The position numbers and the translations under genes are program-made. A DNA stretch of 7,704 nt from Endomicrobium sp. (lineage in GTDB: Bacteria; Elusimicrobiota; Endomicrobiia; Endomicrobiales; Endomicrobiaceae): the NCBI GenBank assembly GCA_031283985.1, contig JAITAQ010000045.1, positions 1-7,704 of the forward strand, written 5' to 3'. Position 1 is the first letter of the stretch. Every line of letters begins with the position of its first letter. Positions 1-6,677 of the stretch are shown piece by piece. A model generated the notes under the pieces. It saw only the letters and a program-made list of their open reading frames with translations. It made no database searches and was not told the DNA's origin.

Positions 1-440
1 GTTAAGTTTCCGCTCCTTGCGTTTAACCTCAATCTCTGTTCTCTTTCTAACCCCCATTTCTCTTTTAACTCCCTTATTGTTCGCCCTATACTTGCTACCG
101 ATATCGTTTTTATGCCTAAATCTTTGCAATACTTGTCCAAATGCGGCTTTATTTCTTTTTGATGTATTTTCCCATATTTTATACGATACTCACTTATATA
201 TTCTTTTATTTCTCGCCTTATTTGGCTTTGCCTTTTCCTTCTTGGACTCCTATCTCCGTTTATCAATCCTTCTATCCCTTTGTCTTTATACTTCTTTTGC
301 CAATTGTATAGCGTTGACCTCTTTACTTCATATGCCTCTTGCGTTATCTTCAATCCTTATTTCATATAAAACACCACTATTTTTTTCTTTTCTTTGCTTC
401 TTCATCTACTACCTCTTTTGCTTCCTTTATTTTACCTTTT
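1..440 (-). pseudogene. Degraded IS481-like transposase, N-terminal part, runs off left edge
   Basis: Reading the minus strand from about 356 down to the edge gives 118 codons without a stop. They begin with a helix-turn-helix (ITQEAYEVKRSTLYNWQKKY), then a basic linker (SPRRKRQSQIRREI), then a stretch ending KTISVASIGRTIRELKEKW. This order, and the 'S-x-x-(S/T)-I-G-R-x-I' signature before the catalytic core, is typical of IS481-type DDE transposases; the DDE core itself would lie beyond the left edge. The gene is broken. An in-frame TAA lies at 357-359, where the family would have a residue such as Tyr. Further upstream the coding signal (KEAKEVVDEEAKKRKK) continues in another frame, and the two frames meet at a run of seven A (380-386 on the plus strand). 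I see no clear start codon. Family assignment is by recognition of the motif pattern; IS3-type is the alternative. Confidence 0.7.
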
Positions 441-496
441 TAGTCCAATATGTCTTTGAGATTTTACAGTATTTTCATAGAATAATTTCGTGAGTT

Positions 497-524
497 ATAG
501 AATATTTATAGAAAAATATTCTAT
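497..524. repeat. 11-bp perfect inverted repeat, 6-base loop
   Basis: ATAGAATATTT (497-507) and AAATATTCTAT (514-524) are perfect reverse complements separated by six bases. The stem is almost all A/T and no long T run follows on either strand, so it is not a convincing intrinsic terminator. A partial copy of the arm, ATAGAATA, also occurs at 477-484, 20 bases upstream in direct orientation. It may belong to the end or promoter region of the neighbouring insertion-sequence remnant, since it lies just upstream of the transposase reading frame; that is inference. Confidence 0.5.
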
Positions 525-560
525 TTCCCAAATTTTACGACGCTGGAAAAAAGAAGTTTA

Positions 561-579
561 TGGAGCCAGCGGGAATTGA
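561..579 (-). other. tRNA/tmRNA 3'-end-like fragment (possible att remnant)
   Basis: On the minus strand this reads TCAATTCCCGCTGGCTCCA. It has the layout of a tRNA or tmRNA 3' end: most of a T-loop (TCAATT), the T-stem 3' strand (CCCGC), an acceptor 3' strand (TGGCTCC) and a discriminator A. The similarity stops in the T-loop: the T-stem 5' strand is absent and no GGAGCCA acceptor 5' strand lies at tRNA distance. It is therefore not an intact RNA gene. Such partial 3' ends are typical of integrase crossover sites, but chance resemblance over 19 bases cannot be excluded. Confidence 0.3.
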
Positions 580-666
580 CTATGTACTTTTGTTTTGCGT
601 TTTCATAGTTCTCTCCAAAAATTTAATCAATTATATCTTTTGGCATAAGTAGTCAGAAAAAATATC

Positions 667-1914
667 TTATAATTTATTTAGATCTATTTCACTCTGTGTT
701 TTATCTTTCATATTTTTTATCAAAACTTTATCATTTTCAAATTCTGTTTTGGCAAAAACTATCGTCTTAGATGCCTGTATTTTAGCGGCAAATTTAAGTT
801 GATTTGTTAAACTTTTACCGTTTATGGGACCAAAAACAGATATATCTTTGTTGCCATTAATTCCATATTTTGTTATCTTTACGGCAAAAGTAAATGCTTC
901 ACTAAACAGTTCTTGATCAGCAATAGCCACAAAGATTTTTTCAGGTATTTTTAGATTCTCAAAAAAACCAACATTTTGAGCCGCAAGCAAAGCTCTTTCA
1001 GCTCCAATGGCAAATCCTACGGCAGGCGTGTTTTGACCACCAATTTCTTTAATAAGATTATCGTATCTACCGCCGGCTGCAAGAGCATCTTGTGAGCCTA
1101 CTGTACTTGAGCGAACTTCAAAAACAGTTCTTGTATAATAATCCAATCCTCTTACTAACCTACCGTTTACCGTAAAATTACAATTTGCTTTTTTCAGCAA
1201 AAGCTGAACTATATAAAAATTATCTTTACAATCACAACAAAGATAGTCTGACATCTCAGGAACATCATCAGTAAACTTACAAGAATCAATTTTACAATCA
1301 AGAAGCCTTAAAGGGTTCTTTTCAAGTCTTCTTAAGCAATCCTCGCACAAATCTTTAACAGAGCTAAAATATTTAACTAAAGCTTCTCTAAAAAAAGGTC
1401 TGCATTTTTCACAACCCAAAGAATTTATATGAATACTTATTTTATCTATACCCAAAGAAGAAAGAACTTCTTGGGCTAAAATTATAATTTCCGCATCAGT
1501 TGCAGGTGAAGAGCTTGCATAAATTTCGGCGCCTATTTGCCTAAACTGTCTATATCTGCCTGCTTGAGGTCTTTCATAGCGGAACATTTCGCCTGAATAA
1601 AAAAATTTACACGCAGACCTTGAAACATCCATTCTATGTTCAATAAAAGCTCGTGCAAGAGAAACTGTACCCTCTGGACGAAGAGCAAGTTTTCTTTTCT
1701 TCTTATCTTCAAAAATATACATTTCTTTTTCAACAATATTGGTAGTTTGCCCTATTGATCTTGTAAAAAGAGCAGCCTCTTCAAATATTGGCGTTCTGAC
1801 TTCATCAAACCCATGCCTTATAAAAATCTCTTTTGCTTTTTGTTCCAACAAGTTTAGTCCTAATACTGTTTCCCCAAAAATATCGCGGGTTCCTCGCGGA
1901 GCCTTATAATTCAT
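667..1914 (-). CDS. hisS: Histidine--tRNA ligase (HisRS)
   Basis: Class II aminoacyl-tRNA synthetase that charges tRNA-His with histidine in the cytoplasm, using ATP. The 415-residue length is normal. Visible signatures are the N-terminal PRGTRDI (residues 6-12), RPEGT (79-83), motif 2 FRYERPQAGRYRQFRQIGAE (111-130), the histidine-specific LVRGLDYYTRTVFE (253-266), and motif 3 around AVGFAIGAERALL (298-310). Residues from about 325 form the anticodon-binding domain, with GKSLTNQLKFAAK (366-378). A cysteine-rich insertion (C168, C171, C190, C193 and others to about 230) is usual in many bacterial HisRS. The ATG overlaps the stop of the DUF502 gene in an ATGA, with AAAGGA about nine bases upstream, so it is probably translated as part of that operon. 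It is the last gene; no strong terminator is visible after it. It looks intact and is expected to be essential. Confidence 0.97.
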   Translation of the reverse strand: MNYKAPRGTRDIFGETVLGLNLLEQKAKEIFIRHGFDEVRTPIFEEAALFTRSIGQTTNIVEKEMYIFEDKKKRKLALRPEGTVSLARAFIEHRMDVSRSACKFFYSGEMFRYERPQAGRYRQFRQIGAEIYASSSPATDAEIIILAQEVLSSLGIDKISIHINSLGCEKCRPFFREALVKYFSSVKDLCEDCLRRLEKNPLRLLDCKIDSCKFTDDVPEMSDYLCCDCKDNFYIVQLLLKKANCNFTVNGRLVRGLDYYTRTVFEVRSSTVGSQDALAAGGRYDNLIKEIGGQNTPAVGFAIGAERALLAAQNVGFFENLKIPEKIFVAIADQELFSEAFTFAVKITKYGINGNKDISVFGPINGKSLTNQLKFAAKIQASKTIVFAKTEFENDKVLIKNMKDKTQSEIDLNKL

Positions 1915-2594
1915 CTCTTTATGTCCTTTATCTCCTGTATTTCTTCCTTCAGTTGTATCTTTTTGCTATTCTTGTCCATTTCTATTACGCCAACTGAAAT
2001 AATAAACTGGAATGCCTGCTCAACGCTATGATTAGTATATATAATATCTTCCTCTTTCATTAAAAACAAAAAACCTGTAGTAGGGTTTGGAGTTGTCGGC
2101 ATAAATACGCAAATGCGTTTTTCGTTATTAACTTTTTGTTCGCCTGTTAAAAAAGCAACAGAATAAACATCTTTTGTAGGATAAGGGACAAAAACAACTT
2201 GTTTAAAGCTTCTTTTACTATCTTTGCCGAATATAAAATTTACAAACTGTTTTGCTGCAGAATGAACTGTCCCAAAGATAGGAAGTTTTTCTATAAGTTT
2301 TTCAATTGAAATTAAAGTTTTCTTGCCAAAAGCCCTGTTTGCAATAAATCCGAGAATTATTATACTTATTAAAGACAAACAAAAACTTGAGACCTTACCC
2401 ACTATCTGTATCCAATAGTTGTCAACTAAAAAATATTTTATGATGGGCAAAGTAAAACCACTTACCCATTTAAAAAGTATCGCTATTACAAAATACATCA
2501 ACCATAATGGAATTATAACTATCAATCCCATTATCATATATTTTTTAATTGAAACTCTTAATTTTTCTTTGACGTTATTTTCTTCATTTTCCAT
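1911..2594 (-). CDS. DUF502 family integral membrane protein
   Basis: A 227-residue protein with the pattern of the DUF502 family: a short charged N-terminus, a first transmembrane helix (about 19-42, IMGLIVIIPLWLMYFVIAIL), a second (about 63-86), then the conserved cytosolic-type segment with IPxxGxxxxAxKQ-like residues (KLPIFGTVHSAAKQF, 103-117). After that come FKQVVFVPYP (130-139), an SVAFLTGE core (145-152) and FMPTTPNPTTGFLFL (164-178). The family is widespread in bacteria and its molecular role is not established; I assign none. The start codon overlaps the end of the mutase gene by 11 bases, and its TGA overlaps the hisS start by 4, so translation is probably coupled across all three genes. 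The highly charged C-terminus (about 206-227, many Lys/Glu) is probably a flexible tail. No sign of damage. Confidence 0.85.
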   Translation of the reverse strand: MENEENNVKEKLRVSIKKYMIMGLIVIIPLWLMYFVIAILFKWVSGFTLPIIKYFLVDNYWIQIVGKVSSFCLSLISIIILGFIANRAFGKKTLISIEKLIEKLPIFGTVHSAAKQFVNFIFGKDSKRSFKQVVFVPYPTKDVYSVAFLTGEQKVNNEKRICVFMPTTPNPTTGFLFLMKEEDIIYTNHSVEQAFQFIISVGVIEMDKNSKKIQLKEEIQEIKDIKR

Positions 2595-4002
2595 AAATAA
2601 AAATCTTCCCCGCTTTTAAAAGTTTATTAAGTTTTGTCGGCGAATCTGATTCCGCATATAATCTAACCACAGTCTCTGTTCCTGAAAGTCTAAAACCTAT
2701 CCAGTTATTCTTGTCTAAAATAAATTTATACCCGTCAATTGTTACATTTTTTTGAATTTTCATACCGGCTATACTGTGTGGAACTTTTGTCTTTAAAGTT
2801 TCTCTAAAAGCATCCATTTGGTCAGAGTGAAGATGAAAATTAAGCCTTGACGTCAAAACCTCGCCCGTCAACTTCTTAATATCTTTGAGCAACTCTTTTA
2901 TAGACTTCTTGTTCATTGCTACGGCTTCCGCCATTAAAAGACATGCCAAAATACCATCTTTCTCAGGAATATGTCCTCTTATTGTAAGACCTCCTGATTC
3001 TTCGCCCCCAATTATAAATTTATCAGGGTTGTTTACCATAATATCGCCTATATATTTAAAGCCTACTGGAGTTTCTTCCACTTCTACCCCTATTTTTGCA
3101 GCTAGTTTATCTATAAGGTGTGTAGTCATAACGCTTCTTGCAACAACTCCTGTCCAGCTTCTAGTTTTATTTAAATGATACAGCAAAACAGAAATAACTT
3201 GGTTTGGAGTTATAAAAGTTCCGTCAGAGTCTATAATACCAAATCTGTCAGCGTCGCCATCAGTGGAAAAACCCAGCTTATAAGATTCTTTTTTTACTAA
3301 ACCTTTAAGTTCCGAGAGATTTTTTTCTGAAGGTTCCGGAGTTCCTCCACCAAACATAGTATCTCTATTCTTATTTATAGTAATATTGCGTATTCCAGCG
3401 TTGTCAAGTAATACGTCTAGGTAGCCCACTGCTGCACCGTGTAATACGTCTGCAACTACTTTGATTTTTGACTTTTTTAAAGCTTTAAAATTTACAAGCT
3501 CTTTTATCTTTTTTATGTAAGCGCTCTGAGGATTGTACATCTCTATAAATTTACTTTTTACTCCTTCATCAAAAGACATAGACTTTATATCTTTCGGCTG
3601 AATTAAAGAGCAATACTTTTCTATTTTTTGCGTCGTTTTAGGAAGAGCAGAACCTCCCCAATCAGGAAAATATTTTAATCCATTGTATTTATAAGAATTA
3701 TGGCTTGCCGTAAAATTGATTCCACCTGCAAGTTTGGAATGTATTATGTCATAAGCTATTACAGGCGTTGGCGTGTTCCTTTTGCAAAGCAATGCTTTTA
3801 TACCGTTCCCAGCCAAGATTTCCGCTGTGAATTTTGCAAAATCTTCAGACATGAATCTGGTATCATATCCTATAATTACAGAGATTTTGGTATCTTGTTC
3901 TTTTAACAAATTGGCTATTGCTTGAGTCGCAACAGCCACATTAGCGTAAGTAAAATCGTCAGCAATTATACCTCGCCAACCTGACGTACCAAATTTAATC
4001 AT
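2584..4002 (-). CDS. Phosphohexomutase (phosphoglucomutase/phosphomannomutase family)
   Basis: An alpha-D-phosphohexomutase that moves phosphate between C6 and C1 of a hexose phosphate, feeding nucleotide-sugar and cell-envelope synthesis. All four family signatures are visible in a 472-residue protein: N-terminal FGTSGWRGI (4-12), the catalytic phosphoserine loop TASHN (98-102, Ser100), the metal-binding loop DGDADR (248-253), the sugar-specificity loop GGEESGG (332-338), and the C-terminal phosphate-binding RLSGTE (438-443). GEESGG is common to glucose/mannose-type enzymes, but whether this one prefers glucose, mannose or both cannot be read from sequence; GlcN-specific GlmM is less likely. 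I chose the ATG at 4002 over an upstream TTG at 4020 because GAGGAA (4014-4009) sits six bases before that ATG as a ribosome site. It is the first intact gene of the minus-strand operon and overlaps the DUF502 gene by 11 bases. Confidence 0.93.
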   Translation of the reverse strand: MIKFGTSGWRGIIADDFTYANVAVATQAIANLLKEQDTKISVIIGYDTRFMSEDFAKFTAEILAGNGIKALLCKRNTPTPVIAYDIIHSKLAGGINFTASHNSYKYNGLKYFPDWGGSALPKTTQKIEKYCSLIQPKDIKSMSFDEGVKSKFIEMYNPQSAYIKKIKELVNFKALKKSKIKVVADVLHGAAVGYLDVLLDNAGIRNITINKNRDTMFGGGTPEPSEKNLSELKGLVKKESYKLGFSTDGDADRFGIIDSDGTFITPNQVISVLLYHLNKTRSWTGVVARSVMTTHLIDKLAAKIGVEVEETPVGFKYIGDIMVNNPDKFIIGGEESGGLTIRGHIPEKDGILACLLMAEAVAMNKKSIKELLKDIKKLTGEVLTSRLNFHLHSDQMDAFRETLKTKVPHSIAGMKIQKNVTIDGYKFILDKNNWIGFRLSGTETVVRLYAESDSPTKLNKLLKAGKIFIYGK

Positions 4003-4016
4003 AATTTGTTCCTCAA

Positions 4017-4365
4017 TCAAAATCTAATATAGGACAAGATGCAACTTCTTACTCCTGTGTTTGCACTTGTATGTATTTTTACGACTTCCACAAAATCTAC
4101 TTTTCTGTTTCTAGCATCTTTCAATGCTTGACGCATACTCTGACCTTTTTTGTCCCAAGGATACGGAACTGATTTATGTAATACTTCAAACATTAGGATT
4201 TCTTAGACTACTTTGCCTTCTGCCTATTGTCACATTTCTTTTTCCTGTCAGCTTTAAATATTTTGCCTATTGTGTACATTGCGGCAAACGCAGTTTGAAA
4301 TTCAAGGAAAATAAAGCCTTCCATACTATCACAGACTAAAATTATATCTCTGTCATTTTATACCG
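4017..4365 (-). pseudogene. Probable remains of a small gene, unrecognised
   Basis: Two short minus-strand frames look coding but do not join. The first, 4324 to 4208, encodes 38 residues beginning MEGFIFLEFQTAFAAMYTIG. The second, 4193 to 4017, encodes 58 residues including VPYPWDKKGQSMRQALKDAR and ending VRSCILSYIRF; its TGA is 14 bases before the mutase ATG, a spacing typical of an operon neighbour. Neither has a good ribosome site, they are in different frames, and stops separate them, which fits a frameshifted, decayed gene. The end (VVKIHTSANTGVRSCILSYI) loosely recalls the last strand and helix of a Smr domain (VKIIHGKGTG..LR..V..YL), but the GKG is missing, so I do not assign a function. 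Alternatively these are chance frames in AT-rich DNA. Confidence 0.35.
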
Positions 4366-4596
4366 ACATTCTAGTTCCGAAATTTGTAGCCGTTCTTTTG
4401 ACATTTATGCAAAACTTTTTGCCGACTTAAAAATATCTGGTAATAATGTTCAGTCTGATAATACAGCATCATTGTTAAATCTAAAAACTTGTGCTGTTTA
4501 AAGAGATTTAACGGCGAATGATAAGTGATAATAACAAATTCAAAATAACAAAACAAAAATAAAAATATAGACACACATAAATAAAATTGATACAAT
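4366..4596. other. AT-rich intergenic DNA before the thiamine operon
   Basis: No convincing gene on either strand. This stretch must contain the promoters of both divergent operons if each is transcribed from here. For the minus strand a weak candidate is TATTAT (4463-4458) with TTTAGA (4485-4480), 16 bases apart. For the plus strand no good -35/-10 pair is visible ahead of the riboswitch; TATAGA at 4566-4571 is a possible -10 without a clear -35. Confidence 0.4.
4458..4485 (-). promoter_or_regulatory. Candidate promoter for the mutase operon
   Basis: On the minus strand TTTAGA (4485-4480) and TATTAT (4463-4458) are separated by 16 bases, matching 4 of 6 and 5 of 6 bases of the sigma-70 consensus. 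In DNA this AT-rich such matches occur often by chance, so this is weak evidence. Transcription would start near 4450 and run through the decayed frames into the mutase gene. Confidence 0.2.
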
Positions 4597-4710
4597 TCAA
4601 AAATCGGCTGCTTCATACTATGAGGCTGAGAAAGGCATTAAAATGCTTTAACCGATGTGGGTTATAGTCTCTTGAACCTGATACGGGTAATACCAACGTA
4701 GAGAATTTGA
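4597..4710 (+). promoter_or_regulatory. TPP riboswitch (THI element)
   Basis: A thiamine-pyrophosphate-sensing RNA in the leader of the thi operon. Conserved elements are in order: CTGAGA (4626-4631), AACCTGAT (4675-4682), GGGTAATACC (4685-4694) and CGTAGAGA (4697-4704), close to the family consensus CTGAGA ... ACCTGATCTGGATAATGCCAGCGTAGGGA. Helix P2 is clear: GCTTCAT (4610-4616) pairs with ATGAGGC (4620-4626) around an ACT loop, with one G-T wobble. A variable P3-side hairpin is formed by AAAGGCATT (4631-4639) and AATGCTTT (4642-4649) with one bulged G. P1 is weaker: TCAAA (4597-4601) can pair with TTTGA (4706-4710). It is followed directly by an intrinsic terminator and by thiG, so TPP binding should reduce expression of the whole operon. 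Confidence 0.93.
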
Positions 4711-4725
4711 TTTTAAAACTAATGC

Positions 4726-4772
4726 AATCCCTTTAAGAATTTTTCAGGTTCTTGGAAGGATTTTTCTGTTTT
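4726..4772 (+). terminator. Riboswitch-controlled intrinsic terminator
   Basis: AATCCCTTTAAGAA (4726-4739) pairs with TTCTTGGAAGGATT (4749-4762): 14 positions with a single C-A mismatch and two G-T wobbles, a nine-base loop, then a T-rich tail TTTCTGTTTT (4763-4772). It lies between the riboswitch and the thiG ribosome site, the expected place for a transcription-off switch. An alternative pairing of TTTTAAA (4711-4717) with TTTAAGA (4732-4738) would take up the left arm and could act as an antiterminator when TPP is absent; that part is inference. Confidence 0.8.
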
Positions 4773-4788
4773 AGCATTGGAGGCAAAA

Positions 4789-5568
4789 ATGAAAGAAGAT
4801 GTTTTAAACATTGCAGGGATTAATCTTAAAAGCAGATTGTTTATAGGCAGTGGGAAATTCCCCAATAATAATTTAATTCCAGACATTTTAAAGGCTTCCG
4901 ACGCACAAGTAATAACCATTGCTGTAAGAAGATTTGATTTTGAAAATCCTCTTGAAAATATTTTAAATTTCATTCCTAAAGACATTTATATAATGCCAAA
5001 TACTTCCGGTGCTAGAAATGCTGAAGAAGCTGTTAATATTGCAAGAATTGCAAAAGCAGCATGCCAAACAAACTTAATAAAAATAGAAATAATAAATGAC
5101 AACAAATACTTATTGCCCGACAATTATCAAACAGCAAAAGCATGCGAAACGCTTTCAAACGAAGGCTTTAATGTTTTTGCATACATGAATGCAGATTTAT
5201 ATACTGCAAGAGATATGCAAAATGCAGGAGCAAAAGCCATAATGCCCTTAGGGTCACCAATAGGCACTAACCGTGGTCTTAGAACAGAAGAAATGGTGCG
5301 TATTTTGATTGAAGAAATAGACACGCCTATAATAGTTGACGCCGGACTTGGCAAGGCGTCTGAAGCTTGCAAGTGTATGGAGATGGGCTGCGCTGCCATA
5401 ATGACAAACACAGCTATATCATCAAGCCCTAACGCCGTTTTAATGTCCGAAGCGTTTAAAGACGCAGTAGCATCAGGCAGAAAAGCCTACCTTGCAAAAC
5501 ACGGAATGGTTTCAACTATTGCAAGAGCGTCATCGCCATTAACTGGATTTTTAAGGAACGAAGTATGA
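4789..5568 (+). CDS. thiG: Thiazole synthase ThiG
   Basis: Builds thiamine thiazole phosphate from 1-deoxy-D-xylulose 5-phosphate, dehydroglycine and ThiS-thiocarboxylate sulfur; a (beta/alpha)8-barrel enzyme. The 259-residue product matches family length. It opens with the typical (L)[19 protein letters not shown] (7-25). Lys98 in LIKIEII is the expected Schiff-base lysine. The phosphate-binding segment [12 protein letters not shown] and the [13 protein letters not shown] strand-loop are conserved, as is the late [20 protein letters not shown] segment. I start at ATG 4789 because TTGGAGG (4777-4783) is an excellent ribosome site ending five bases before it; the in-frame TTG at 4777 is part of that site, not the start. 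It is the first gene after the TPP riboswitch, and its TGA overlaps the thiH ATG by four bases. No damage seen. Confidence 0.96.
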   Translation: MKEDVLNIAGINLKSRLFIGSGKFPNNNLIPDILKASDAQVITIAVRRFDFENPLENILNFIPKDIYIMPNTSGARNAEEAVNIARIAKAACQTNLIKIEIINDNKYLLPDNYQTAKACETLSNEGFNVFAYMNADLYTARDMQNAGAKAIMPLGSPIGTNRGLRTEEMVRILIEEIDTPIIVDAGLGKASEACKCMEMGCAAIMTNTAISSSPNAVLMSEAFKDAVASGRKAYLAKHGMVSTIARASSPLTGFLRNEV

Positions 5569-6677
5569 GTTTTTATGATGAAATACAAAAACATAAAAAT
5601 TTTGATTTTAAAGCTTTTACAGATAAAGTTTTAGATAATGGGGTACTAAATATTATTAATAAGGAGAGTTTATCCGAGCAAGACTATCTTATTTTGCTTT
5701 CTCCGAAAGCGTTAAATCATATTGAACAAATTGCCTGTAAAGCAAATGAAATTGCAGTAAATAATTTTGGCAAGAGTATATTGTTGTATGCTCCTTTGTA
5801 CGTTTCAAATTTTTGCATTAACAATTGTTCGTATTGTGGGTTTTCCACTAACAATAATATTAAAAGAGAAGCATTAAGCTTTGAAGAAATATAAGAAAAC
5901 TGTAAAATAATTGCCAGTTACGGTATTCGCCATATCCTACTTGTGTGCGGCGAAAGCAGAGTAAAAACATCTTTGGAATATCTCAAAAAATCTGTCAAAG
6001 TTTTAAAAAATTTTTTTGATGCCGTTGATTTGGAAGCTTATCCTCTTGAAGAGAATGAATATAGAGAACTTTTTGCCGCAGGAGTTGACGGGCTTACAAT
6101 ATATCAAGAAACTTATGACGAAAACCTTTATAAAGTATTGCACACAAAAGGGGCAAAAGCTGATTGCAAGTACCGTCTTGAAACCTGCGAAAGAGCCGGA
6201 AAAGCAAATTATAGAAACCTCAACGTTGGGGCATTACTTGGATTAAAAGATTTTGTGAGTGAAGTTTTTTTTGCCGGGATACACGCTCAATATTTAAGAA
6301 AGAAATTTCCGCATGCTGAAGTTGGAATGTCTTTTCCAAGGCTGCGTCCGGCAGAAGGCGGATTTCAGCCAAAAACAACCATAACTGACATGCAGTTGGT
6401 ACAAGCCATATGTGCTGTGAGGCTTTTTATAAATAGAATAAATATCACAGTTTCTACACGAGAAAGTTCCGAGTTAAGAAATAATATCATCCCGTTTGGA
6501 ATTACTAAAATGTCTGCAGGGTCAAGCACGGAAGTAGGTGGATACGTAAAAAGAGTTGCCCAAGTCGAAGTTTTATCAAAAGGACAATTTACAATAAATG
6601 ATGTTGCTAGCGTTGCTAGCGTTAAAGATATGATTTACAAGGCAGGATATCAGCCTGTGATGAAGGACATGTTTTAA
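5565..6677 (+). pseudogene. thiH: thiH (tyrosine lyase) interrupted by one in-frame TAA
   Basis: ThiH is a radical-SAM enzyme that cleaves tyrosine to dehydroglycine and p-cresol for ThiG. The frame from ATG 5565 carries the [4Fe-4S] motif CINNCSYC (Cys84, Cys88, Cys91) but meets TAA at 5892-5894 after residue 109. The same frame, with no shift, then runs on for 260 codons to TAA 6675-6677. It keeps ThiH landmarks: GIRHILLVCGES, DGLTIYQETYDE, ALLGLKD, MSFPRLRPAEGG, TVSTRESSELR, KMSAGSSTEVGGY and the terminal YQPVMKDMF. The full span is about 370 codons, near the usual 370-380. The normal residue at the stop is probably a charged one within EEI-x-EN, so a single base change explains it. Cysteines and most of the barrel end up on separate pieces; no ribosome site precedes an in-frame GTG at 5943, so restart looks unlikely. 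AAGGA (5553-5557) serves the ATG, which overlaps thiG. A sequencing error is the alternative. Confidence 0.88.
6603..6623 (+). repeat. 9-bp tandem repeat in the thiH 3' part
   Basis: GTTGCTAGC occurs twice in direct succession (6603-6611 and 6612-6620), followed by GTT, encoding VASVASV. It falls where ThiH proteins usually have a segment like D-x-R-S-V-x-E-V. The alignment needs no gap there, so the repeat does not lengthen the protein, although the usual Arg is missing. Confidence 0.6.

Larger units (their letters stand above)
441..666. other. Non-coding spacer between transposase remnant and hisS 3' end
   Basis: About 225 bases with no plausible gene on either strand. It holds the perfect inverted repeat at 497-524, a tRNA-3'-end-like stretch at 561-579, and two further 6-bp inverted repeats: CGCTGG at 541-546 with CCAGCG at 566-571, and ACTATG at 579-584 with CATAGT at 604-609. 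None has the GC stem followed by a T run expected of a strong terminator for hisS on the minus strand. One end of the insertion sequence probably lies here, but it cannot be fixed without the other end. Confidence 0.5.

Noticed and set aside
380..386. Programmed frameshift at the A7 run in the transposase
   Set aside because: It lies upstream of the helix-turn-helix, not between two full orfA/orfB parts, and a separate in-frame TAA follows at 357-359, so decay is simpler.
17..493. Open plus-strand frame of 158 codons, very hydrophobic
   Set aside because: It lies antisense to the transposase remnant; its Leu/Phe-rich composition is what the complement of a Lys/Glu-rich AT-rich gene gives, and it has no ribosome site or recognisable domain.
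541..571. CGCTGG/CCAGCG inverted repeat as the hisS terminator
   Set aside because: Only six pairs with a 19-base loop and no T run after the stem in the minus direction.
4124..4339. Plus-strand frame of 71 codons with a CVHCGK motif that could suggest a zinc ribbon
   Set aside because: Only one CxxC pair is present, there is no ribosome site, and the opposite strand gives the more protein-like fragments.
4371..4616. Minus-strand frame of 81 codons
   Set aside because: It starts inside the TPP riboswitch on the opposite strand and has low-complexity Phe/Leu/Tyr content; no family resemblance.
4777..4788. TTG start for thiG 12 bases upstream
   Set aside because: The TTG is part of the TTGGAGG ribosome site that serves the ATG at 4789.
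5892..5894. Recoding of the thiH stop (selenocysteine, pyrrolysine or altered genetic code)
   Set aside because: The codon is TAA; selenocysteine uses TGA and pyrrolysine TAG. Neighbouring genes also end in TAA, so a reassigned TAA is implausible.
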